Of a stretch of DNA of 64,000 nt, positions 23,400-36,429 are shown piece after piece. The DNA is from Ridgeia piscesae (lineage: Eukaryota; Annelida; Polychaeta; Sabellida; Siboglinidae): positions 693,501 through 757,500 of the forward strand of contig JAODUO010000114.1 in NCBI GenBank assembly GCA_025642075.2. Reading direction: 5' to 3'. The position numbers and the translations under genes are program-made. Numbering within the stretch: the first letter of the stretch is position 1; each line of letters opens with the position of its first letter. Below the pieces are notes generated by a model. It did no database searches and was not told the DNA's origin. It saw nothing but the letters and a program-made list of their open reading frames with translations.

Positions 23400-24128
23400 C
23401 ATTTAATACTCACAGCATGGTCTCGCACTGTTTCACGTGACCTGCGAACAGTTTTCACAGCGTCTTCGACGCTATTTTAGTATTTAGTTAGATATTGCCA
23501 GTAAACAACTATTCTCATAATGTTTCCACGACCACGACATTGAACAAACATGCATTGTAGACTTCATTCCGGTGGGAATTGATCAGGTGTGTGCTAAAAA
23601 GGCAAAACAATTATTAGACCCTCGAATATTGGTAATTTAATTGCCCACGACCCGGGAACGGCCACGCTAGTTACTATAGTCGAACAGATTCACCAAATTA
23701 TACTTCCTAAACTCTGTTAGCATAACCTGTTTTATGGACATGCACTTAAAAACGCACTATGTGGTGAGAATTAAACATATTTACCTAAACTAAACCTTAA
23801 AATAAACAACTGAAATCACACTAAATATTTATGTTTAGATTGCCGCCCTCATCAGTACAGTCACGTGACCGAAAATCGCGTCCCGCTCTTTGCTTTGGAA
23901 GGACCGCAGCGTGGAACAAAAATAGCAATAATAAAGTAGTTACTATGTATGCACTTATTTTATTTTATTGTCTACATTTTCTTTCATAAGAACATTTGAT
24001 GCCGAACATTTTAAAATTGTTGTTTTGCAGTGTATCTGCCTGAAAATACAATAACTGTTTATTGACAGCTCTGAGTGAGTGATGACAGCCGGAAGACGTG
24101 GCAACGGCAACGGCCTCAGACGACAATA
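23400..24128 (+). promoter_or_regulatory. Putative GORAB promoter / 5' UTR region, possibly bidirectional
   Basis: Less AT-rich and CpG-containing compared with its surroundings. It carries palindromic E-box sites TCACGTGA (23433-23440) and GTCACGTGAC (23860-23869). GORAB starts at 24129 on the plus strand, and CCNB1IP1 may start on the minus strand somewhere below. No transcription start can be proven from sequence. Confidence 0.4.
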
Positions 24129-27100
24129 ATGGATGGTTGGGCTGGGTTTTCCGATGCAGATCTTAACCGATTGAAACGACAACATTCTTCACATGAAGGT
24201 GGTTGTAAAATAAAACATCAGCTACGTGTAACCGCAGTATTTAATACATCACAGTATTCTTGACTCTTGTTAAGTGCGGAAACGTTTCAGTTAATCCCAA
24301 TGTCTTGAGCGATAATACAGTGTAAGCAAACACAGTTTCTGAAATATCTTTATAATTATTAGGTTGACCGATCAATCTTGTTTGGAAGTGACTTTGGCAC
24401 TTTGGTAGAATTCGGAACCACCTAGATTGTGCCATTACTACTATGTTTGCCTACATTGTCGATGGATTTGGATACCATACACTAACTCTAACTAGGACAG
24501 GTTAGGGCATATAGGCTTGGGCTACCAAGGCAAAACATAATAATAAATAACAGTATTTGTCTACGCCATATCTCTAGCAATAAAACCATTCAGAGGTGCA
24601 TTACACTTTACATGAATATATATCTGACACGGGAAGACATCTTGGTTATACATTTTGGAAAAGAAATAAAGGCAAGATTTAAATACACCACCTAGCTGAT
24701 TCTGATGTACCTATTAAGGAATCAAGACAAGAGCTGCACTTAATAAATTATTTACCCTGTGAGTTGGTGTGTGAATTGTGTCAGTTGTGTGAAGTCCTGT
24801 GTTTAAGTTGAGCAGGCATAGTCAAATGCCCCACTGGATTTTTACACTTGACTTGTGATTTTTTGTTTTGTCGAATCCAAATCAACCTCAGTTCTGCATT
24901 TTTGCATTTTAACTATAATGTTTGCCTACATTTAATACTTCAGTGTATTTGTAAATTTTGTTCATCGTTCATCATTTTTTAGGCAAAAGCATCCAACATT
25001 ATTAGTCCTTGCACACAAGTGCTATTACTAGATAGCATTACTATTCAACACAATACTAAATTTCATTGGAGATACAGTCATACTAAACAGTTAACTGGTG
25101 CTACTACAGAAATCAATGTGTACAGATGCAGTTCATGATTATAGATGGCGCCGTGCGACCATCATCACGGAAACCAGCACCAGGGGGAGTCACATTGACA
25201 GGGGCAAGCGGTAGAGGGCGACAGACAGTAAACAATGCAGCTGCATTACGTCAACAACAGCGCAAGCGACAACAGCTGCTGGAGCAGAGACAGCAGCAGA
25301 CAGCAGCAGTTAGCAGCGACCAGATGCTGTCAAGGCCACAGGCACCACCATCCCCACAGCGGAGTATGACGGACAGCCAGCCCAGCTCAAGGGGAGACAG
25401 CGAGAGACAGGGGACAGGGAGGGAGATGGGGAAGGATAGGGGAGAACAGAGGGAAGACAAAGTGACACCAACAACGACAGCAACAAATAGGAATGGTGAC
25501 AATGTGACAGCAAAAGAACTGGACGAACACGAGGCAGTCAGGTATTTGATGGTTAATTTTCATTATTTATGTAAAATCAAGCTTGTGTGGTGTATGTGAG
25601 TATGGGAGGTATGGACCCTGTTTGTTAATGGTGCTTACTGGTTTTATGGTTGGTTCTTGATGATGGACAATGGACATTAACATCTTCTATCCCGTGCGAT
25701 TTTTGAGAAATTTATGTATTTAAAAAGTATTTGCAAATACAATCAAATACACATAAAAATTACCATTTTACCAACAAAAGATGGGGATGATGGAGGTATT
25801 AGCTTTCAGGATAGTGGAGGGCAGTGGATCGATCTTGTTTGTCTTTATCTTGCCATTTTGAATAAGTGCATTACCTCATTGGCTGAAAGGCAAGCAGTGG
25901 CAACAAAATAAAACATGGATGCACAATAGATCTTGTCGACGAAGTGACTCGCAAAACGGTCGGCAATAATAGCAGGGCCACTGGTGTCATTCGGTCGAGA
26001 GTTTGCGCATTTTCGGCTAAGCCTGCGGTTCGCTATGCAAAACATTACCTTGTTCAAGGCGGTTTCGATCACTTTACTGTAAAACACAGCTTTAGTGGAA
26101 GCCAGCGTTCTGCAGTATTTGTCACTCAACTTGGTATAGCAAATATGCTTGGTCCTGATCCGCGACCATTTGTGCTCACACAGACAAACCTGGCGTTTCA
26201 TTTCATCGGGTTTCTGACACCACCAAGGAGTGTGTATGGTCGATCATTTATCGTACGAGTACCATTTGCACAAGTGATGCGTGGTGATCGATGAGGCATG
26301 ACAGTTTGGAACAACATTGATCGTAAAGGCCGCACACATCACCGAGATGTTGGGTGATGAAATTACACTCTGTGAGACATGTCGTGAAGCTGGAGTTGTC
26401 AATCACAGCATATTGACGGTATGTTATTGTCTTTCGAGGCGGGCGGGGCTTGGTGGTGGCAAGATCACTGAGAAAGCGAAGTGATTGGTGCCAAGATGGT
26501 CAACAGATACCCCTGTAACAAGTGATGAGGAAGAAGCAGTAATGACGAGATCAAATACATTCCCCCGGTGGTGTGTTGCGTCTGTGACGTTCTCTCAAGT
26601 TAGCATCAGACAGGACGTTGCAATGAGCATGTGCGTGCAGATCACTGTTGTTGCCGTACCGCATGTTGAAGTCACCAACGATGATACCAGACTTCGTTCC
26701 AATGCATTTGACGAGGTCTCGAAACTCGGCGATGAAGATGCCGAACGGTTGGGAGTTGGGACTGGACGATGGCAGTCAATGGATAATGAACAGTTGTAGT
26801 GTCGAGGAGACCCTGTGAAAGCTTAGTTGGAGATGGAGGCATTCAAACGAAGAATCGGGACAAAGGTTTGAGTGGTCGACAGTGTATGAAGCTCTGAAAA
26901 CTACTCCGACACCACCACCACGATGGTTACTCCAAGCAACATGCTCAAAGAGATAGGTGTGACAGTGGGTCAAGACGTGGTGTTTTTGCTTGATAGGCTC
27001 CGTGTCTCGGTCAAACATAAAATGTCCAAGTTGTGGTTGACAACAAAGTCAAGAAGGAAATCTGCCTTGTTGCAGACACATTGAGCAGACACAACTTGGC

Positions 27101-30100
27101 AGGCCGCATGGTCATGGTCAGCATTATGTTCAAAAGGTTCATCGTGTTCATGCCTGTTTGCTTCAGTGCTATGCGTCAGCATTTGCTGCTATCCCCACAA
27201 TAGCCAAGGTGGGTGGCCAGTGGATTGCTACACCTGCACTGCATGCCTCACTCCATGCAGCATTGTTCAGTCGAGCACACCTGTTGAATCGCACATGACA
27301 CAGAAACTGATATGTGTAGGTCGTCATGCCTGAAGAGCAGTGTCACAATTGACCACCAGCAATTGTTTTGTTATTGCTGCACAATAGGTGCAATCCACGG
27401 AACAGTTGAACTTAAGATAAAAGTTACTCAAATATTTAAAAACATTGTAAAATATCAAGTAACTGCATGGTCCAGGTGAACCTTGACTCTTACCATGAAA
27501 CTGCACAGTCTCGCTTTTGGAAAAAAGCAGTCTGTCGGGCTAAAATGTTTTGATTGTACATCCATGAACCATCTGGGTAGATCTAGTAAATCACATGCAA
27601 CATTTTTATACAAAATATGCAAAACTGATGGAGTTGTGGGTACACAAACAAACAGTGTTTTATAAACTAGGATGTGTGGATTTGTGTTGTTTCAGCCGAG
27701 GAATGAGCCGATGGCAACAGTTCCAAACTCAGCAGAAACAGATGGAAGAACTGAACAAACGCAAGCGACACTTGCTCGCAACAGCCATACAGCAGAGGTG
27801 AGTGAAGACTATATATAACCGAACCCCCTCCCACAACAACCATACAGCAGAGGTGAGTGAACACTATATACAACCCAACCACCTCCCACAACAACCATAC
27901 AGCAGAGGTGAGTGAAGACTTAATACAACCCAACCACCTCCCACAACAACCATACAGCAGAGGCGAGTGAAGACTTAATACAACCGAACCCCCTCCCACA
28001 ACAACCATACAGCAGAGGTGAGTGAACACTATATACAACCCAACCACCTCCCACAACAACCATGCAGCAGAGGCGAGTGAAGACTTAATACAACCCAACC
28101 ACCTCCCACAACAACCATACAGCAGAGGCGAGTGAAGACTTAATACAACCCAACCACCTCCCACAACAACCATGCAGCAGAGGCGAGTGAAGACTTAATA
28201 CAACCCAACCCCCTCCCACAACAACCACACAGCAGAGGTGACTGAAGACTTAATACTACCCAACCCCCTCCTACAACAACCATACAGCAGAGGTGACTAA
28301 AGACTTAATACAACCCAACCCCCTCCCACAACAACCATACAGCAGAGGTGACTAAAGACTTGATACAACCCAACCACCTCCCACAACAACCATACAGCAG
28401 AGGTGACTGAAGACTTAATACAACCCAACCACCTCCCACAACAACCATACAGCAGAGGTGACTGAAGACTTAATACAACCCAACCACCTCCCACAACAAC
28501 CATGCAGCAGAGGTGACTAAAGACTTAATACAACCCAACCACCTCCTACAACAACCATGCAGCAGAGGTGACTGAAGACTTAATACAACCCAACCACCTC
28601 CCACAACAACCATGCAGCAGAGGCGAGTGAAGACTTAATACAACCCAACCACCTCCCACAACAACCATGCAGCAGAGGCGAGTGAAGACTTAATACAACC
28701 CAACCCCCTCCCACAACAACCATGCAGCAGAGGTGACTGAAGACTTAATACAACCCAACAACTCCTACAACAACCATACGGCAGAGGTGACTGAAGACTT
28801 AATACAACCCAACACCCTCCCACAACAACCATACAGCAGAGGTGACTAAAGACTTGATACAACCCAACCACCTCCTACAACAACCATACAGCAGAGGTGA
28901 CTAAAGACTTAATACAACCCAACCACCTCCTACAACAACCATACAGCAGAGGTGAGTGAAGACTTAATACAACCCAACCACCTCCTACAACAACCATACA
29001 GCAGAGGTGACTGAAGACTTAATACAACCCAACCACCTCCTACAACAACCATACAGCAGAGGTGACTGAAGACTTAATACAACCCAACCACCTCCTACAA
29101 CAACCATACAGCAGAGGTGACTGAAGACTTGATACAACCCAACCACCTCCCACAACAACCATACAGCAGAGGTGACTGAAGACTTAATACAACCCAACAC
29201 CCTCCTACAACAACCATGCAGCAGAGGTGACTGAAGACTTGATACAACCCAACCCCCTCCCACAACAACCATACAGCAGAGGCGAGTGAAGACTTAATAC
29301 AACCCAACACCCTCCTACAACAACCATGCAGCAGAGGTGACTGAAGACTTGATACAACCCAACCACCTCCCACAACAACCATACAGCAGAGGTGACTGAA
29401 GACTTAATACAACCCAACACCCTCCTACAACAACCATGCAGCAGAGGTGACTGAAGACTTGATACAACCCAACCACCTCCCACAACAACCATGCAGCAGA
29501 GGTGACTAAAGACTTAATACAACCCAACCACCTCCCACAACAACCATGCAGCAGAGGTGACTAAAGACTTAATACAACCCAACCACCTCCCACAACAACC
29601 ATACAGCAGAGGTGACTAAAGACTTGATACAACCCAACCACCTCCTACAACAACAATACAGCAGAGGTGACTGAAGACTTAATACAACCCAACCACCTCC
29701 TACAACAACCATACAGCAGAGGTGACTGAAGACTTAATACAACCCAACCACCTCCTACAACAACCATACAGCAGAGGTGAGTGAAGACTTAATACAACCC
29801 AACCACCTCCTACAACAACCATACAGCAGAGGTGACTAAAGACTTAATACAACCCAACCACCTCCTACAACAACCATGCAGCAGAGGTGACTGAAGACTT
29901 AATACAACCCAACCACCTCCTACAACAACCATACAGCAGAGGTGACTGAAGACTTAATACAACCCAACCACCTCCTACAACAACAATACAGCAGAGGTGA
30001 CTGAAGACTTGATACAACCCAACCACCTCCCACAACAACCATACAGCAGAGGTGACTGAAGACTTAATACAACCCAACACCCTCCTACAACAACCATGCA

Positions 30101-33100
30101 GCAGAGGTGACTGAAGACTTGATACAACCCAACCCCCTCCCACAACAACCATACAGCAGAGGCGAGTGAAGACTTAATACAACCCAACACCCTCCTACAA
30201 CAACCATGCAGCAGAGGTGACTGAAGACTTGATACAACCCAACCACCTCCCACAACAACCATACAGCAGAGGTGACTGAAGACTTAATACAACCCAACAC
30301 CCTCCTACAACAACCATGCAGCAGAGGTGACTGAAGACTTGATACAACCCAACCACCTCCCACAACAACCATGCAGCAGAGGTGACTAAAGACTTAATAC
30401 AACCACCTCCCACAACAACCATACAGCAGAGGTGACTAAAGACTTGATACAACCCAACAACCTCCCACAACAACCATACAGCAGAGGTGACTGAAGACTT
30501 AATACAACCCAACACCCTCCTACAACAACCATGCAGCAGAGGTGACTGAAGACTTGATACAACCCAACCACCTCCCACAACAACCATACAGCAGAGGTGA
30601 CTAAAGACTTGATACAACCCAACCACCTCCTACAACAACCATACAGCAGAGGTGACTAAAGACTTGATACAACCCAACCACCTCCCACAACAACCATACA
30701 GCAGAGGTGACTAAAGACTTGATACAACCCAACCACCTCCTACAACAACCATACAGCAGAGGTGACTAAAGACTTAATACAACCCAACCACCTCCCACAA
30801 CAACCATACAGCAGAGGTGACTAAAGACTTGATACAACCCAACCACCTCCTACAACAACCATACAGCAGAGGTGACTAAAGACTTGATACAACCCAACCA
30901 CCTCCCACAACAACCATACAGCAGAGGTGACTAAAGACTTGATACAACCCAACCACCTCCTACAACAACCATACAGCAGAGGTGACTAAAGACTTAATAC
31001 AACCCAACCATCTCCCACAACAACCATGCAGCAGAGGTGACTGAAGACTTAATACAACCCAACCACCTCCCACAACAACCATACAGCAGAGGTGACTAAA
31101 GACTTGATACAACCCAACAACCTCCCACAACAACCATACAGCAGAGGTGACTGAAGACTTAATACAACCCAACACCCTCCTACAACAACCATGCAGCAGA
31201 GGTGACTGAAGACTTGATACAACCCAACCACCTCCCACAACAACCATGCAGCAGAGGTGACTAAAGACTTAATACAACCCAACCACCTCCCACAACAACC
31301 ATACAGCAGAGGTGACTAAAGACTTAATACAACCCAACCACCTCCCACAACAACCATACAGCAGAGGTGACTAAAGACTTGATACAACCCAACCACCTCC
31401 CACAACAACCATACAGCAGAGGTGACTAAAGACTTGATACAACCCAACCACCTCCCACAACAACCATACAGCAGAGGTGACTAAAGACTTGATACAACCC
31501 AACCACCTCCCACAACAACCATACAGCAGAGGTGACTAAAGACTTGATACAACCCAACCACCTCCTACAACAACCATACAGCAGAGGTGACTAAAGACTT
31601 GATACTACCCAACCACCTCCCACAACAACCATACAGCAGAGGTGACTAAAGACTTGATACAACCCAACCACCTCCTACAACAACCATACAGCAGAGGTGA
31701 CTGAAGACTTAATACAACCCAACCACCTCCCACAACAACCATACAGCAGAGGTGACTAAAGACTTGATACAACCCAACCACCTCCCACAACAACCATACA
31801 GCAGAGGTGACTAAAGACTTGATACAACCCAACCACCTCCTACAACAACCATACAGCAGAGGTGACTAAAGACTTGATACAACCCAACCACCTCCCACAA
31901 CAACCATACAGCAGAGGTGACTAAAGACTTGATACAACCCAACCACCTCCCACAACAACCATACAGCAGAGGTGACTAAAGACTTAATACAACCCAACCA
32001 CCTCCCACAACAACCATACAGCAGAGGTGACTGAAGACTTAATACAACCCAACCACCTCCCACAACAACCATGCAGCAGAGGTGACTGAAGACTTAATAC
32101 AACCCAACCACCTCCCACAACAACCATGCAGCAGAGGTGACTAAAGACTTGATACAACCCAACCACCTCCCACAACAACCATACAGCAGAGGTGACTAAA
32201 GACTTGATACAACCCAACAACCTCCCACAACAACCATACAGCAGAGGTGACTGAAGACTTAATACAACCCAACACCCTCCTACAACAACCATGCAGCAGA
32301 GGTGACTGAAGACTTGATACAACCCAACCACCTCCCACAACAACCATGCAGCAGAGGTGACTAAAGACTTAATACAACCCAACCACCTCCCACAACAACC
32401 ATACAGCAGAGGTGACTAAAGACTTGATACAACCCAACCACCTCCCACAACAACCATACAGCAGAGGTGACTAAAGACTTGATACAACCCAACCACCTCC
32501 CACAACAACCATACAGCAGAGGTGACTAAAGACTTGATACAACCCAACCACCTCCCACAACAACCATACAGCAGAGGTGACTAAAGACTTGATACAACCC
32601 AACAACCTCCCACAACAACCATACAGCAGAGGTGACTGAAGACTTAATACAACCCAACACCCTCCTACAACAACCATGCAGCAGAGGTGACTGAAGACTT
32701 GATACAACCCAACCACCTCCCACAACAACCATGCAGCAGAGGTGACTAAAGACTTAATACAACCCAACCACCTCCCACAACAACCATACAGCAGAGGTGA
32801 CTAAAGACTTGATACAACCCAACCACCTCCCACAACAACCATACAGCAGAGGTGACTAAAGACTTGATACAACCCAACCACCTCCCACAACAACCATACA
32901 GCAGAGGTGACTAAAGACTTGATACAACCCAACCACCTCCCACAACAACCATACAGCAGAGGTGACTAAAGACTTGATACAACCCAACCACCTCCTACAA
33001 CAACCATACAGCAGAGGTGACTAAAGACTTGATACAACCCAACCCCCTCCCACAACAACCATACAGCAGAGGTGACTGAAGACTTAATACAACCCAACCC

Positions 33101-36100
33101 CCTCCCACAACAACCATGCAGCAGAGGCGAGTGAAGACTTAATACAACCCAACCACCTCCCACAACAACCATGCAGCAGAGGCGAGTGAAGACTTAATAC
33201 AACCCAACCACCTCCCACAACAACCATGCAGCAGAGGTGACTGAAGACTTAATACAACCCAACCACCTCCCACAACAACCATGCAGCAGAGGTGACTAAA
33301 GACTTGATACAACCCAACCACCTCCCACAACAACCATGCAGCAGAGGTGACTAAAGACTTGATACAACCCAACCACCTCCCACAACAACCATACAGCAGA
33401 GGTGACTAAAGACTTGATACAACCCAACCACCTCCCACAACAACCATACAGCAGAGGTGACTAAAGACTTAATACAACCCAACCACCTCCCACAACAACC
33501 ATACAGCAGAGGTGACTAAAGACTTGATACAACCCAACCACCTCCCACAACAACCATACAGCAGAGGTGACTAAAGACTTGATACAATCCAACCACCTCC
33601 TACAACAACCATGCAGCAGAGGTGACTAAAGACTTAATACAACCCAACCACCTCCCACAACAACCATGCAGCAGAGGTGACTGAAGATTTAATACAACCC
33701 AACCACCTCCCACAACAACCATGCAGCAGAGGTGACTAAAGACTTAATACAACCCAACCACCTCCTACAACAACCATACAGCAGAGGTGACTAAAGACTT
33801 GATACAACCCAACCACCTCCCACAACAACCATACAGCAGAGGTGACTAAAGACTTAATACAACCCAACCACCTCCCACAACAACCATGCAGCAGAGGTGA
33901 CTGAAGACTTAATACAACCCAACCACCTCCCACAACAACCATACAGCAGAGGTGACTGAAGACTTGATACAACCCAACCACCTCCCACAACAACCATACA
34001 GCAGAGGTGACTGAAGACTTGATACAACCCAACCACCTCCCACAACAACCATACAGCAGAGGTGACTGAAGACTTAATACAACCCAACCACCTCCCACAA
34101 CAACCATACAGCAGAGGTGACTGAAGACTTGATACAACCCAACCACCTCCCACAACAACCATACAGCAGAGGTGAGTGAAGACTTAATACTACCCAACCA
34201 CCTCCTACAACAACCATACAGCAGAGGTGAGTGAAGACTTAATACAACCCAACCCCCTCATACAACAACCATACAGCAGAGGTGAGTGAAGACTTAATAC
34301 TACCCAACCCCCTCCTACAACAACCATACAGCAGAGGTGAGTGAAGACTTAATACTACCCAACCACCTCCTACAACAACCATACAGCAGAGGCGAGTGAA
34401 GACTTAATACTACCCAACCCCCTCCTACAACAACCATACAGCAGAGGTGACTGAAGACTTAATACACCCAACCCCTCCAACCAGCAGGGTGACTGAAGAC
34501 TTTACAACCCCAACCCTCACAACCCATACAGCAGAGGTGACTAAAGACTTAATACAACCCAACCACCTCCTACAACAACCACACAGCAGAGGTGACTGAA
34601 GACTTAATACAACCCAACACCCTCCTACAACAACCATACAGCAGAGGTGACTAAAGACTTGATACAACCCAACCACCTCCTACAACAACCATACAGCAGA
34701 GGTGACTAAAGACTTGATACTACCCAACACCCTCCTACAACAACCACACAGCAGAGGTGACTAAAGACTTAATACTACCCAACCCCCTCCTACAACAACC
34801 ACACAGCAGAGGTGACTGAAGACTTAATACTACCCAACCCCCTTCTAGGCTTCTACAGCAAACATACAACAGAGGTGATTCAATACTCGTAGTTTCCCAC
34901 TCTCCAAAAGCCATACAGCAAGTGAGTGCAGCCTTAATTGTACCGAGCCCCCTCGTACAACAGTCATTTAGGAGAGGTGAGTCATGGCTCATCCTACAAT
35001 AGCCGTACACCACAGATGAGTCAAGACTCAATACTACCCAGTCCCCTCTGATGACGTTGTCTTGTGTTTCCATTCAACTAATTCTGTGAATGTGCTGTAT
35101 TATATTAGCCTATAATACGTCTGTTAAGACTTTTTAAAAGTAAAGTATAATTATACATTTAAAAACCAACAATAGAATATGTGAACTTGTGAGGCCAATG
35201 TTGATGTTTTAATTCTGTTTTCAGACAGAAGATGGCAAAGGCAGAAGCTGTGAAGTTGATGCAGTTACAGCAGGAACTGACAAAGATGGACCAGTTACTC
35301 ACAGTTGACGTCTCTGTCATCAGAGACAGGATAGAGGAGGCAAGCCGCAACTACCTCGATGCACAGTGAGTCTCTCTCCCTCTCTCTGTCTCGCTCACTC
35401 TCACTCTCTCTCACCCCCCCTCTCTCTAACATAATATTATTGTCATGCATATTTTCTGTGATTGTTCCTAGGTTATATCTTAAATTGCTTTTTGTTTCCT
35501 TTCTTGTAATACTATTATTATTATATCAAAATATTGTCACATTAGTTATCTTTGCAGATACTGTACCTGTTGTACTTTGATTGTGAATGTCCTGCAGCGT
35601 TCCTACCTTTATGGTGTCCTACTGATGACACATGCTCTCATTTTAATGACATTCTTATAATATGTTTTTAATGTGAGTACTATGAAGTTTTTATTGTTTT
35701 ATCTGTTAAATTGTTTTTTATTGAAATTGGCTCCTTTACACTATGTACCAATTTCATTTATGCAGGTCTATGTAAAGCATCTGAGTGCTTTATCTTAAGT
35801 GGAATCGAGTGCTATATAAATCCTTATATGATGTGATGTTGCGTGTGGCCCACAGGAAGCGGTATGACCGGGCTGAGAAAGAACTGATCGAGGCGAAGCT
35901 CGACCTTCACGAGAAGATTGAACTGAAGGACCAGCTCACTGAGCACCTCTACACTGTCATCAACCAGAACGAAATTCGCAAGGCGAAGAAACTCGCTGAA
36001 CTCATGGATAAGCTGGAGCTGGATATTCAGGAGGATGAGGTGACGCCCCCTACTGAGTTGTCCTTTCCTCCGATGATTCCAGTGGTGGACGAGGCTGTAG

Positions 36101-36429
36101 TGACCCATATGACCCCGAGGGTCACTCCGAAGTCACCAGAGTGTGGCAAAGACTCTCCCTTTGTCCGTGTTGTCTCAAACGAGTCAAACACTGATGCTGC
36201 TGCCACTGTTGTCACTGCTGCACCGAGCGGTGTGCCAACAGAGGGCAGCAGTGTAGCACCACCAACAGTGACACAAGAAGGTGAAGGACAAAAACCGATG
36301 GACATACCAAAGGTTGCAGGTCAAACTGACAGCGTCGGTGACACTCATAAAGACGAGTCAGGTGACAGTGTTGGTGACAATAAAGGTCTACCATCAGCGG
36401 CTGGCATCACAGAACCTGAAATTGTATGA
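24129..36429 (+). CDS. GORAB: RAB6-interacting golgin (GORAB/SCYL1BP1), complete, five exons
   Basis: Golgi coiled-coil protein that binds RAB6 and SCYL1 and scaffolds COPI retrieval at the trans-Golgi; it also has a centriolar role (family knowledge). Exons: 24129-24198, 25145-25541, 27696-27797, 35225-35365 and 35856-36429. All borders are GT-AG and phases agree, giving 427 residues. Recognised blocks are the N-terminal GWAGFSDADLNRLK (family GWAGFSEEELRRLK) and NKRKRHLLATAI. The conserved coiled coil spans exons 4-5, with KRYDRAEKELIEAKLD, ELKDQLTEHLYTVINQNE and RKAKKLAELMDKL. Exon 2 is low-complexity, Gln/Arg-rich; the C-terminus is Thr/Ser/Pro-rich and not conserved. The start is the ATG at 24129, because the open frame above it has only GTG. 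Intron 2 contains an antisense LINE. Intron 3 (27798-35224) is almost entirely a 55-bp array derived from the exon 3 end and its donor site. Confidence 0.9.
25925..27195 (-). mobile_element. CR1/L2-like LINE fragment (endonuclease to pre-RT linker), degraded
   Basis: Minus-strand reading, from high to low coordinates: an AP-endonuclease start (about 27100-27000, CNKADFLLDFVVNHNLDILC, then LTETR); RGGGVGVVF near 26900; further EN motifs in shifting frames down to about 26450; and a pre-RT linker (26200-25930) with CANSRPNDTSGPAIIADRFA followed by SHFVDKI. It stops exactly where the RT should begin, so it is 3'-truncated or was deleted. It is antisense within GORAB intron 2. Confidence 0.75.
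27781..35055. repeat. 55-bp satellite array from GORAB exon 3 end plus 5' splice site
   Basis: The unit reads CAACCATACAGCAGAG, GTGACTGAAGACTT, (A/G)ATACAACCCAACC, ACCTCCCACAA. It starts inside exon 3: the exon's last bases and donor, CCATACAGCAGAG|GTGAGTG, are the founder copy (27785-27804). About 125-130 units follow with few length changes up to about 34860, then diverged copies to 35055. Units near both edges keep GTGAGT (some GCGAGT); most core units have GTGACT. Higher-order duplications are visible with offsets of 880, 660, 1100 and 385 bp. Minus-strand open frames across it are a by-product of few stop codons in the unit. Confidence 0.97.
35366..35430. repeat. (CT)n low-complexity tract
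   Basis: Starts immediately at the donor of GORAB exon 4 (GTGAGTCTCTCTCC) and runs about 60 bp. Confidence 0.85.

Noticed and set aside
24075..24128. Upstream extension of GORAB (18 codons before the ATG)
   Set aside because: The frame is open but begins only with GTG, and the family starts close to GWAGFS. ATG 24129 is preferred.
26485..26799. 104-codon plus-strand ORF in GORAB intron 2
   Set aside because: The antisense strand reads as a LINE endonuclease fragment, so this is its shadow.
27781..35055. CRISPR-like array (many regular 55-bp repeats)
   Set aside because: No unique spacers, head-to-tail tandem units, eukaryotic intron. It is a satellite.
27667..35073. Many minus-strand ORFs (68-168 codons, MVVVGGGWVV / SPLLYGCC repeats) across the GORAB array
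   Set aside because: They are translations of the 55-bp satellite; the unit has few stop codons on that strand, and all three frames look alike. No start context, splice logic or family supports a protein.
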